A model generated the notes under the pieces. It saw only the letters and a program-made list of their open reading frames with translations. It made no database searches and was not told where the DNA came from. Below are positions 1 to 6,043 of a DNA stretch of 6,931 nucleotides, piece after piece. Position numbers and translations under genes: made by a program. Origin of the DNA: Ignavibacteriota bacterium (GTDB lineage: Bacteria; Bacteroidota; Ignavibacteria; Tepidaquicellales; Tepidaquicellaceae); assembly GCA_003135995.1 (NCBI GenBank), contig PNBM01000140.1:1-6931 (forward strand), in the 5' to 3' direction. Position 1 is the stretch's first letter. The number at the start of each line of letters is the position of its first letter.

Positions 1-2
1 TT

Positions 3-497
3 AACGTTGAAAGCGCGATTGGCGAGGGTTCAACTTTTGTAGTCCGTTTTCATGCTTTACCCGGGCACAAAGAAATAGAATCAAAAAAAGTCCCTGTTGA
101 AGAGGAGAAGGGAGAAATATTAGAAGATACAGAAAAGAAGGTATTGGTTGTTGAGGATGATGAAAACAGTATATTCGCAATAAATTTTGTTTTAAAAAAT
201 ATTTCTGATGCAGATTTTGTGAAGAATGGTGAAGAGGCAATTGAAATGGCAAAGAAAAATAAATACGACCTTATTTTAATGGATATCGGGCTGGAAGGAA
301 TCAGCGGACTTGAGGCTACAAAAGAAATAAGGAAGTTAGCAGGATATAAAAAAACACCTATTGTAGCAGTCACAGCGTTCGCTATGGTTGGTGACAAAGA
401 AAAATTTCTTGCCGGAGGATGTTCACACTATTTATCCAAACCATTTAAAATATCGGAATTCAAGAAATTCGTGACGGATATACTTATAAAGAAATAA
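3..497 (+). CDS. Hybrid sensor histidine kinase, C-terminal part (kinase tail + receiver domain); 5' truncated by window edge
   Basis: The frame is open from the left edge to TAA at 495-497, so this is the end of a longer protein. The first visible residues (VESAIGEGSTFVVRFH, from nt 6) match the G2 box and last strand of a HATPase_c kinase domain. A charged linker of about 28 residues follows, then a complete receiver (REC) domain from about nt 138. The REC domain shows the acidic pair in VVEDDE (nt 147-164), the phosphoacceptor Asp in LILMDIG (nt 282-284), the conserved Thr in AVTAFA (nt 372-374) and the Lys in LSKPF (nt 438-440). By family knowledge, such proteins autophosphorylate on His and pass the phosphate to their own REC Asp, then to an Hpt protein. 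No output domain follows REC. A TTG at nt 144 lies inside the first REC strand and is not a credible start. The sensor part and signal are outside the window. The gene ends 12 bp from the convergent exporter gene. Confidence 0.9.
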   Translation, partial: NVESAIGEGSTFVVRFHALPGHKEIESKKVPVEEEKGEILEDTEKKVLVVEDDENSIFAINFVLKNISDADFVKNGEEAIEMAKKNKYDLILMDIGLEGISGLEATKEIRKLAGYKKTPIVAVTAFAMVGDKEKFLAGGCSHYLSKPFKISEFKKFVTDILIKK

Positions 498-509
498 AAT
501 AAAAATTTT

Positions 510-1898
510 TTATTTTTTATGTATTTTCCCACGGGCGAGTGAAGCAAAAATACCTGCGAAACAAAATATACTGAATAATACAAACAATAATCTCAGGCTA
601 ATCATAAAATCATTTTGATTTGCTCCGCTTATTTCAGCTTTGCCAATGAACGCTGTGAATATCACAATCACAATTCCCATACTGAACATCTGACCAATCA
701 TTCTCATAGAAGCAAGTGTTGAAGAGGCGACTCCATAATATTTTTTTTCGACGGAACTCATTATGGCATTTGTATTCGGTGACGAAAAAAGTGCAAACCC
801 GAAACCAATTAATGCAAGGGTTAATATTATATATACATTTTCGAATTCCGGACTTATAAAAATAAATATTACAAGTCCCATCGTTAATATTGCCATACCG
901 TACGAAGCAACTTTCTGAGGTTCAATTTTGTCTGAAAGCTTTCCTGCAAGCGGAGAAAACAATGCCATCATAACAGGCTGCGTAACCAGTATGAAACCTG
1001 CGTCTCTCGAGCTCATCCCTTTTACATTCTGAAGATAAAGGCTCAATAAGAATCCAATTGCAAATGTGGCGCTGTAGTTTATCAATGCAGATAAATTGGA
1101 AAATGTAAAAGTTCTGCTTGATTTAAAGACGATGACATTAAAAACAGGATTCGTTTTCTTTTCTTCCGTTTTTATAAATATAATAAGTATAACTATTCCT
1201 GATATCAACAGTGCAATTCCTGAAAACTGCGGTAGAAATGTTAATCCGAGCATAATCAATGTAAGAGATAAAACATAAATTACAGAACCTGTTACATCAA
1301 ATTTTTCTTCCCGGGCTTCTTTCCATTCCGTCTTAAGCAAAAAAACAATCAGTAGAACTGTTATAATGCCTAAAAGGAAATTGAAATGAAAAATATATCT
1401 CCACCCGAGGTATTGTGAAATTAATCCTCCGAGGAACGGACCTGTTGATAATCCGGTATATGTAAAGGTTATGTTAATACCTATTACTTTTCCCCTTTCA
1501 TTGACAGGAAAAGCCGAAACGAGTATAGCGGTTGAGGTCGCGAATATCATTGCCGAGCCCACTCCCTGTAACAAACGGAGAATCAGTAACATCGTACTTG
1601 ATTCTGACAGTCCGCATAACAGCGAACAGGATGTAAATATTATTGTTCCGATTTTAAGAAACTTCGTTCTGCCGTAAATATCGGATAATTTACCGACAGG
1701 AATAAGAAGCACAGCAGTCGTGAGGAGATATGACGTAGCTATCCAGCTTAATAAAATTGCGCCCGAATTAAACTCTTTGCCAATCATAGGCAATGCAACA
1801 TTAATTGCCGAGCTCATAAAAGCCGTAATGAATGCCGAAAGCGTAGTTACAATTATAATTAATCTTTTGAAACTTTTTTCTTTATCCAATAAATACAA
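510..1898 (-). CDS. MFS transporter, DHA2 (EmrB/QacA-like) drug:H+ antiporter family
   Basis: This 462-residue, very hydrophobic protein is a probable inner-membrane proton-driven exporter. MFS motifs are visible in order: motif A GKLSDIYGRTK (residues 69-79), motif B LRLLQGVGSAMI (107-118), and antiporter motif C GLSTGPFLGG (149-158) followed by GWRYIFHFN (165-173). A second, weaker motif-A-like GKLSDKIEPQK (319-329) marks the start of the second half. Length, motif C and the extra central hydrophobic segments (about 204-242) fit the 14-helix DHA2 class better than 12-helix DHA1. The substrate cannot be read from sequence. The start is uncertain. The longest frame begins with TTG at 1896-1898, another in-frame TTG lies at 1887-1889, there is no in-frame ATG before the first helix, and no Shine-Dalgarno site is seen. 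TTG is followed by a basic N-terminus (KEKSFKR), as expected ahead of helix 1. No TetR/MarR-type regulator or membrane-fusion partner gene lies next to it in the window. Confidence 0.9.
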   Translation of the reverse strand: MYLLDKEKSFKRLIIIVTTLSAFITAFMSSAINVALPMIGKEFNSGAILLSWIATSYLLTTAVLLIPVGKLSDIYGRTKFLKIGTIIFTSCSLLCGLSESSTMLLILRLLQGVGSAMIFATSTAILVSAFPVNERGKVIGINITFTYTGLSTGPFLGGLISQYLGWRYIFHFNFLLGIITVLLIVFLLKTEWKEAREEKFDVTGSVIYVLSLTLIMLGLTFLPQFSGIALLISGIVILIIFIKTEEKKTNPVFNVIVFKSSRTFTFSNLSALINYSATFAIGFLLSLYLQNVKGMSSRDAGFILVTQPVMMALFSPLAGKLSDKIEPQKVASYGMAILTMGLVIFIFISPEFENVYIILTLALIGFGFALFSSPNTNAIMSSVEKKYYGVASSTLASMRMIGQMFSMGIVIVIFTAFIGKAEISGANQNDFMISLRLLFVLFSIFCFAGIFASLARGKIHKK

Positions 1899-2164
1899 GT
1901 AATATTTTACATAAAATAATAAAATTATTTATCATTTGCGTTCACAAGAATTTTAGCACTGTTCTTTAAAATATTAAAATTTAAATATATTTTGTCCCGG
2001 TTTTTTAAAACTGATATTTCTGTTTACTTAAATCATATAGTTGTATTAAATATATCTTATTACCAGAAATAATTATAATATAATTTAAAACTCATATACT
2101 ACTTTTTTTGTTAAAATAAAATAGGTTAGAAAACTAACTTTTTAAAAATTAAAAATTTTAAAAA
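1899..2164. other. AT-rich divergent intergenic region between the exporter and lipoprotein genes
   Basis: These 266 bases separate two divergently transcribed genes and must hold both promoters. The stretch is dominated by A/T runs, so matches to -10 boxes occur everywhere and I cannot single out a promoter. No credible coding frame is present. The only distinct structure is a small hairpin followed by five Ts at 2123..2143, listed separately. Confidence 0.6.
2123..2143 (+). repeat. Small hairpin with T-run in the lipoprotein leader region
   Basis: GTTAG (2125-2129), loop AAAA, CTAAC (2134-2138) form a perfect 5-bp stem. It extends to 7 bp in RNA with a G-U and an A-U pair (2123-2124 with 2139-2140). 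Five Ts (2139-2143) start directly at the base of the core stem, giving a weak intrinsic-terminator or operator-like shape 21 bp before the lipoprotein start codon. The stem is short and the surroundings are very AT-rich, so chance is a real possibility. Confidence 0.3.
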
Positions 2165-2947
2165 ATGAATAATTTAAAAGCTTCTTATTTGTTACTTTTT
2201 ATTTTGATTTCAACTATTTTATTCGGTTGTAAAGGCAGTACCGGACCTGTCGGTCCAACGGGACCCGGAGGTCCTTCATTAACAGGGAAATTATCAGGGT
2301 TAGTTACATTAATAGATACAAATGGAATTCAGCCAACAAACCGTTCGGGTGTTTCAGTAACTATAGACGGATTGAGTAAATCCGCAATGACAGACAGTAC
2401 AGGAAAATGGGTTATTGATACGTTATCAACAGGAATATACGCAATTAATATCAGCAAGACTAATTATGGAATGACAAAACGAATTAACGTTCAATTCACG
2501 GGCGGGGGAACAGTTTTTTTGGGTACCGATATACTAAGTGCCGTACCGAATTTTTCTGTTTCGAATCTATCCTATACACCCGGCAATCAATATGTTGATA
2601 TTAAAGGAAATATTAGTTTTTCATCCCCGCAATCTATCGGAAGAAATATTATTTTATTTATCGGAAATTCTTCTAATGTATCGAGTAGTCCTGCTAATTA
2701 TCTTGAAATAGTAAACGGTTTTGCTAATGATACTGCACTCACTTTTACACAAAGAATTACTACGGCAAACTTCAATCAAATTGTTATTGCCACAGGTTCT
2801 ACGGCATATATAATTGCTTACAGTTCATCTGCTCCGGCAGCGAACAGTTCAAGATATACAGATGTAATTACGGGTAAGTTTATTTATACGAGTTTAGGCA
2901 CTACACCCTCAGCGGTGCTGCCTATTGTGACTCCAATGTTTCGATAA
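2165..2947 (+). CDS. Collagen-tethered lipoprotein with carboxypeptidase-regulatory-like domain
   Basis: This 260-residue exported protein has a type II signal peptide: a short N-terminus with Lys5, hydrophobic core 8-20 and lipobox LFGC with the lipidated Cys at 22. Directly after the Cys come five Gly-X-Y triplets (residues 24-38, GSTGPVGPTGPGGPS), a collagen-like stalk. Residues about 42-105 (SGLVTLIDTNG..GVSVTIDG..MTDSTGKWVIDTLSTGIYAINISKTNYG) have the pattern of a carboxypeptidase-regulatory-like or Ig-like beta-sandwich: a 'modification of X, then T-D-x-x-G-x-W/Y' strand order. Residues 106-260 are Ser/Thr/Asn-rich predicted beta structure that I do not recognise. It probably sits in the outer membrane facing outward or the periplasm; no enzymatic motif is visible. 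The ATG lacks a Shine-Dalgarno site and follows an A-rich leader. It ends in tandem TAA TAA and is followed within 30 bp by a strong terminator, so it looks monocistronic. Confidence 0.8.
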   Translation: MNNLKASYLLLFILISTILFGCKGSTGPVGPTGPGGPSLTGKLSGLVTLIDTNGIQPTNRSGVSVTIDGLSKSAMTDSTGKWVIDTLSTGIYAINISKTNYGMTKRINVQFTGGGTVFLGTDILSAVPNFSVSNLSYTPGNQYVDIKGNISFSSPQSIGRNIILFIGNSSNVSSSPANYLEIVNGFANDTALTFTQRITTANFNQIVIATGSTAYIIAYSSSAPAANSSRYTDVITGKFIYTSLGTTPSAVLPIVTPMFR

Positions 2948-2974
2948 TAAAATATCTTATTCGGTTTTTTTATA

Positions 2975-3003
2975 AATAAAAGGGGGCAAGTCCCCCTTTT
3001 ATT
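2975..3003 (+). terminator. Strong hairpin terminator after the lipoprotein gene
   Basis: Nucleotides 2975-2986 pair perfectly with 2992-3003 (12 bp, centred on GGGGG/CCCCC flanked by AAAA/TTTT), leaving the 5-nt loop CAAGT. The lower part of the descending arm is T-rich and continues into ATATATA, so it can act as a Rho-independent terminator for the gene ending at 2947. The A-run on the other side makes the same element usable from the opposite strand. Confidence 0.85.
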
Positions 3004-3055
3004 ATATATATTCCATATCCCGAAAATAAAAAGGCAGAATAACAGGAGAAAGGCA

Positions 3056-3084
3056 TTGAGGAATTCACATAAACAGAATATTAT
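3056..3084 (+). promoter_or_regulatory. Candidate sigma70-type promoter for the duplicated-domain gene
   Basis: TTGAGG (3056-3061) and TATTAT (3079-3084) are separated by exactly 17 bp, matching four of six -35 and five of six -10 consensus positions. Transcription would start near 3091, about 70 bp ahead of the ATG at 3159. The element sits just downstream of the preceding terminator. The region is AT-rich and promoters in this phylum can deviate from sigma70 consensus, so this is only a candidate. Confidence 0.3.
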
Positions 3085-3158
3085 ATTTTAAATAGTATAT
3101 GAAATAATTAAGTTATATGTACAAACTTATTATTAACGAACTTTAAAATTATCAGAAG

Positions 3159-3941
3159 ATGGAAAGAAATATTAATTTCGGGAAAAAATTTATAGACAAA
3201 TGGGGCAAATTTATAATTTACACCGTTAATGATGAAAAAATACGGAACTTCGCGGAATACGCCGAAGAGTTCAGTGATTACGGTGTGAACATAGGTAAGA
3301 AAGGATTGGCGACTTTAAATTTTAAATTTATTCCCAAAGATGAAATATGGATTGCGAAATCAATAAAACCTGCAGAGAGGCATTTTATAATAAGTAATGC
3401 TCTGACATATATTAAGGGAATAGAAAGAGGTTTGGACCCGGGTGATTCTTATGAAAATGCTTTAGCTAAAGAAAAATCGGAACGGACGAAAGATGCATTG
3501 AATAAATTACACATTAAAAATTATAAAACTGCCGGCAACCCGACTCATAAAGATATTCCTAAAAAAGTTTATGCAAAAAAATACGGAGCGATAAAGGATG
3601 TTAAAGAAACTGTAAATATATTTCTTATAAACGGTGAAGTGGTTCGTGATTTATATAAAACGGATTATGTGGAAGGCGGTCACGCATATGTTTATGACTG
3701 GATTCCAATAGATGAGATATGGATTGAAAAAATCGTAAAACCTGATGAGATACCGGTTATTATATTGCATGAATTTTTAGAGCGGACATTAATGAAATAT
3801 AAAAAATTTCCTTATGTGCGGGCGCACATTGCGGCATCGAAAGCCGAATTTGAACACAGAGGAATATTCAATAAAAAAGATGCATTGAGCCTTACGCGAA
3901 GTATTGTAATGAATAAACTTTTGAAGAATATTAAATACTGA
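3159..3941 (+). CDS. Unknown protein with a tandem domain duplication; second copy carries a HExxE (putative metalloprotease-like) motif
   Basis: This is a Lys-rich, soluble 260-residue protein with no signal peptide or membrane segment, so it is probably cytoplasmic. Two copies of one domain are visible. Copy 1 (about 17-114) runs KFIIYTVNDEKIR...FIPKDEIWIAKSIKPAERHFIIS...Y..A..KEKSER..DAL. Copy 2 (about 152-243) runs VNIFLINGEVVR...WIPIDEIWIEKIVKPDEIPVIIL...Y..AH.AASKAEFEHR..KKDAL. Their IPxDEIWIxK blocks lie at 58-67 and 182-191, 124 residues apart. Copy 2 has HEFLER (204-209), with His223, Glu230 and His233 downstream as possible extra ligands, and GGH at 173-175. The matching position in copy 1 reads SNALTY, so the motif is lost there. 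HExxE/HExxH motifs mark zincin-type metallopeptidases, but one short motif is not proof, and I cannot name the family. The ATG has no real Shine-Dalgarno site; AGAAG abuts it. The gene stands alone, convergent with the T9SS cargo gene. Confidence 0.8.
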   Translation: MERNINFGKKFIDKWGKFIIYTVNDEKIRNFAEYAEEFSDYGVNIGKKGLATLNFKFIPKDEIWIAKSIKPAERHFIISNALTYIKGIERGLDPGDSYENALAKEKSERTKDALNKLHIKNYKTAGNPTHKDIPKKVYAKKYGAIKDVKETVNIFLINGEVVRDLYKTDYVEGGHAYVYDWIPIDEIWIEKIVKPDEIPVIILHEFLERTLMKYKKFPYVRAHIAASKAEFEHRGIFNKKDALSLTRSIVMNKLLKNIKY

Positions 3942-4018
3942 TAAGTAAAATCTTAACGGTACCTAATATTATTCCATTACAACTTGTTTTTCTATGCGAA
4001 CCGTCAATAAATATTATG

Positions 4019-4045
4019 TTCACAAACCCGGAGAGACTTTGTGAA
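4019..4045 (+). repeat. 8-bp inverted repeat, candidate terminator between convergent genes
   Basis: TTCACAAA (4019-4026) and TTTGTGAA (4038-4045) are perfect inverted copies around an 11-nt loop. It lies about 80 bp past the end of the duplicated-domain gene and before the convergent T9SS cargo gene. A terminator role is plausible from position, but there is no T-run on the + strand after the stem, so a protein-binding site or chance remain possible. Confidence 0.35.
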
Positions 4046-4094
4046 AACAATAAAACAACGAATTCAATTAATATGGGAAAAAATTGCTAAAAAA

Positions 4095-4129
4095 CCTCAC
4101 GCCCGCCCCCTCTCCTGAAAGGAGAGGGG
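4095..4129 (+). repeat. GC-rich palindromic dispersed repeat, copy 1
   Basis: A CCTCAC leader and C-rich run precede a perfect 10-bp hairpin (4107-4116 with 4120-4129, loop GAA). The 19-nt core TCTCCTGAAAGGAGAGGGG (4111-4129) recurs exactly at 5901-5919 in the same orientation. It contrasts sharply with the AT-rich surroundings, as REP-like intergenic elements do. Placed 16 bp from the stop of the minus-strand T9SS gene and downstream of the plus-strand gene, it may also help end transcription of both. Confidence 0.8.
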
Positions 4130-4144
4130 ATTAAATAGCTATCT

Positions 4145-5677
4145 TTATTTAATCAAGAGCATTTTCTTTGTTTCAGAAAAATTATCCGTTTGCAATTTAT
4201 AAAAATATATTCCGCTGGGTATCTGGTTAAGCGAAATTTGGTTAATAGAAAATGGTACTTCATAAACACCGGGTACCAGCTTTTCATTTACTAATGTTGC
4301 AACTTCTTTACCAAGAATGTTATAGACTTTTAGAACAACCGGACTAATTCCCGTTTTCAATATTCCATTTTCCGGGTTTGAAATCTGAAATCTTATAACT
4401 GTCGTCGGATTAAATGGATTCGGATAATTCTGATACAAAAAATAATTTGAAGGTGTTACCGAAGAAACATTTTTTATTCCTGTCGCAGGATTTCCGATTC
4501 TTGTTTTATACGCTTTTCCGTTATATCCCGTAGCTCCGCCTGTAGAACCAACGCACCATACATCCATAGAATCAGAGCCAACATTTACAGTATTAATTGA
4601 AAACATTTCTGCCGCCGTATTTACATCGAGATTCCAATTCAAACCTCCGTTCGTCGTGGAATAGATCCAGCCTGCTTCTGAATAAACGTTACCGCCTGAA
4701 ATAAATCCCGTATTAGTATTGAAAAATCGCAATGCACGAATCGGATAAGAAAAAGTATTCAGCCTGTCACTCCACGTAGTTCCGCCGTCTGTTGTACGGT
4801 GCACCCAGCCCGCTACCGTAGGGGATATTGAACCTCCGCCCGTCCATCCGTATAAATTATTATAATCGAGAAAATCCGTACCTCCATCGAATACTGCATC
4901 TGCAGGTGGAAACGTAGCCCAGTTTAAACCAAAATTTGTACTGTGAGCAAAATGTATTCCGCTCGCATAAATGTTTCCTGAACTTTGAAAATCAACACTT
5001 CCTGCAAACCATCCCAAATCGGAATTTATCTGAACGTAAGTCCAGCCCGTTGAATCTTTTCCGCCATTCGTTGTATAATGTAATCCGCCTGATGTTGCCG
5101 CCATAACTACACCGGTATTCTGATTAAAAAAATGTACCCTGTCAAGCCAGCCGACACCACCTGTAAGATAAAGATTTATATCTGAAGTCCACGTCGTGCC
5201 CCCGTTATAAGACCATCTCACGACTCCGGAATATATATTTCCCTGGTCGTTGAATCCCGAAATTATAACCGTGTCCGGCGTTAGAGCAAAAACGCCATAC
5301 CAGTAATAAGGAAATCCAAGATTCAGTTTTGTCACCCAGTTTATTCCACCATTAGTAGTTTTAAAAACTGCACCCAGTTCTGTTACGATATAACCTACCT
5401 GTGGATTGACAAAAGAAACATCTTTAAAAACTTTACCTGCCGAAGTGAAATACAAAGTCCAGTTATACATAGATATATTATCTCCGGGAATATTATTTTG
5501 AATATGATTATTTAAAATTTTTGAGTTCGAAAGAGGTAATATGGAATTTGTTAATGAATTTTTTTCAAGCGTTATAAATTTTGTATTATTTTCCGTAGAA
5601 ATTGAATACGTTTGAGCAAGAATAAAAGTCAAATTGGAAGAAAACAATAAACAGAAAATTAATATGACCTTTTTCAT
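4145..5677 (-). CDS. Secreted protein with Ycf48/BNR-like Asp-box repeats and a T9SS type A C-terminal sorting domain
   Basis: This is a 510-residue exported protein. The N-terminus is a Sec signal peptide (MKK, hydrophobic core 4-20, likely cleavage after FILA, before Gln22). Residues about 72-395 hold six Asp-box or near-Asp-box motifs: TTNGGINW (107-114), SYNGGTTW (156-163), TTNGG...W (202-212), STNFGLNW (246-253), TTDGGTTW (295-302) and TTNGGLNW (341-348). They alternate with 'hFh(N/D)xxxGhhhG' strands such as VSFVNPQVGYIV and LRFFNTNTGFISGG. This is the pattern of Ycf48/sortilin-like beta-propellers, here probably a binding or adhesive scaffold rather than a photosystem factor. Residues 411-510 are a T9SS type A sorting domain: NYPNPFNPTT (417-426), YNILGKEVATLVNE (452-465), SGIYFYKL (488-495), ending TKKMLLIK. 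The protein should cross the outer membrane by T9SS, with tail removal. No T9SS machinery gene is in the window. It has the only good Shine-Dalgarno site here. Confidence 0.9.
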   Translation of the reverse strand: MKKVILIFCLLFSSNLTFILAQTYSISTENNTKFITLEKNSLTNSILPLSNSKILNNHIQNNIPGDNISMYNWTLYFTSAGKVFKDVSFVNPQVGYIVTELGAVFKTTNGGINWVTKLNLGFPYYWYGVFALTPDTVIISGFNDQGNIYSGVVRWSYNGGTTWTSDINLYLTGGVGWLDRVHFFNQNTGVVMAATSGGLHYTTNGGKDSTGWTYVQINSDLGWFAGSVDFQSSGNIYASGIHFAHSTNFGLNWATFPPADAVFDGGTDFLDYNNLYGWTGGGSISPTVAGWVHRTTDGGTTWSDRLNTFSYPIRALRFFNTNTGFISGGNVYSEAGWIYSTTNGGLNWNLDVNTAAEMFSINTVNVGSDSMDVWCVGSTGGATGYNGKAYKTRIGNPATGIKNVSSVTPSNYFLYQNYPNPFNPTTVIRFQISNPENGILKTGISPVVLKVYNILGKEVATLVNEKLVPGVYEVPFSINQISLNQIPSGIYFYKLQTDNFSETKKMLLIK

Positions 5678-5684
5678 TACATTT

Positions 5685-5690
5685 CTCCTT
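5685..5690 (-). promoter_or_regulatory. Shine-Dalgarno site for the T9SS cargo gene
   Basis: On the minus strand AAGGAG lies 7 nt ahead of the ATG at 5677-5675. It fixes the start codon and agrees with the signal peptide beginning MKK. None of the other four visible ATG-started genes has such a site, which makes this one stand out as probably well translated. Confidence 0.8.
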
Positions 5691-5885
5691 TACAATTAGT
5701 TTAACTAAAATTTGCTAAAAAGGTAAGAAAAATCAAGTTATTTTTATTCAATATATATTCATAATAAAAGTAAAAAAGATAAAAACAAGTTGACTATTAT
5801 TAAATTTCAAAAGATAATAAGAGCTTGTCAATGTCTTTGAAAGAAAATGAACAATTGTTAATCAATATGAAGAGTAACATTAATA

Positions 5886-5919
5886 CCTCACCCCTGCCCT
5901 TCTCCTGAAAGGAGAGGGG
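5886..5919 (+). repeat. GC-rich palindromic dispersed repeat, copy 2
   Basis: It has the same build as the copy at 4095-4129: CCTCAC leader, C-rich run, then a 10-bp hairpin (5897-5906 with 5910-5919, loop GAA). One T·G pair replaces a C-G pair at 5900/5916. The core at 5901-5919 is identical to copy 1. Unlike copy 1, it lies between two divergent genes, where a terminator for an annotated gene is not needed, which favours a mobile or REP-like repeat over a simple terminator. Confidence 0.8.
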
Positions 5920-5967
5920 TTTATGTTTGCAAAATTAATAATAAGAAAAAGGTTGTAATTTATTTTA

Positions 5968-5996
5968 TTGAATTCATACTCTTTTTGTGTTATATT
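5968..5996 (+). promoter_or_regulatory. Candidate promoter of the HTH-S24 repressor gene
   Basis: TTGAAT (5968-5973) and TATATT (5991-5996) are spaced by 17 bp, matching four of six -35 and five of six -10 sigma70 positions. This would give a leader of about 40 nt before the ATG at 6044. Autoregulation is common for this repressor class, but I find no convincing dyad operator overlapping it. Confidence 0.35.
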
Positions 5997-6043
5997 ATAC
6001 AAATTTACATAAGCTACTTATTTAATTAATTCATTTTTTAGAA

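Larger units (their letters stand above)
5691..6043. other. 353-bp gene-free spacer between divergent genes
   Basis: No credible protein-coding frame is present. The left half is AT-rich and should contain the minus-strand promoter of the T9SS cargo gene; TTGTTT (5788-5783) and TATTAT (5766-5761), 16 bp apart on the minus strand, are a weak candidate. A 10-bp palindrome AACAATTGTT lies at 5850-5859. The second copy of the GC-rich repeat lies at 5886-5919. The right part holds a candidate promoter of the repressor gene at 5968-5996. Confidence 0.6.

Noticed and set aside
1..397. Minus-strand open frames opposite the kinase/receiver gene
   Set aside because: They are antisense shadows of a well-conserved receiver domain, with no family motifs or start signals of their own.
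144..497. A stand-alone single-domain response regulator starting at TTG 144
   Set aside because: The start falls within the first REC beta strand, and the open frame continues upstream to the window edge with a recognisable kinase G2 box.
1096..1902. Short plus-strand frames opposite the exporter gene
   Set aside because: They overlap conserved MFS motifs on the other strand and show no coding features.
5831..5908. Small frame MSLKENEQLLINMK... ending inside repeat copy 2
   Set aside because: Only 25 codons with no ribosome site; its last third is simply the repeat read in frame, so it is probably accidental.
4095..5919. Repeat pair considered as a CRISPR array or as transposon terminal repeats
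   Set aside because: Only two copies 1.8 kb apart and in direct orientation, with no spacers, cas genes or transposase between them; the enclosed gene is an ordinary secreted protein.
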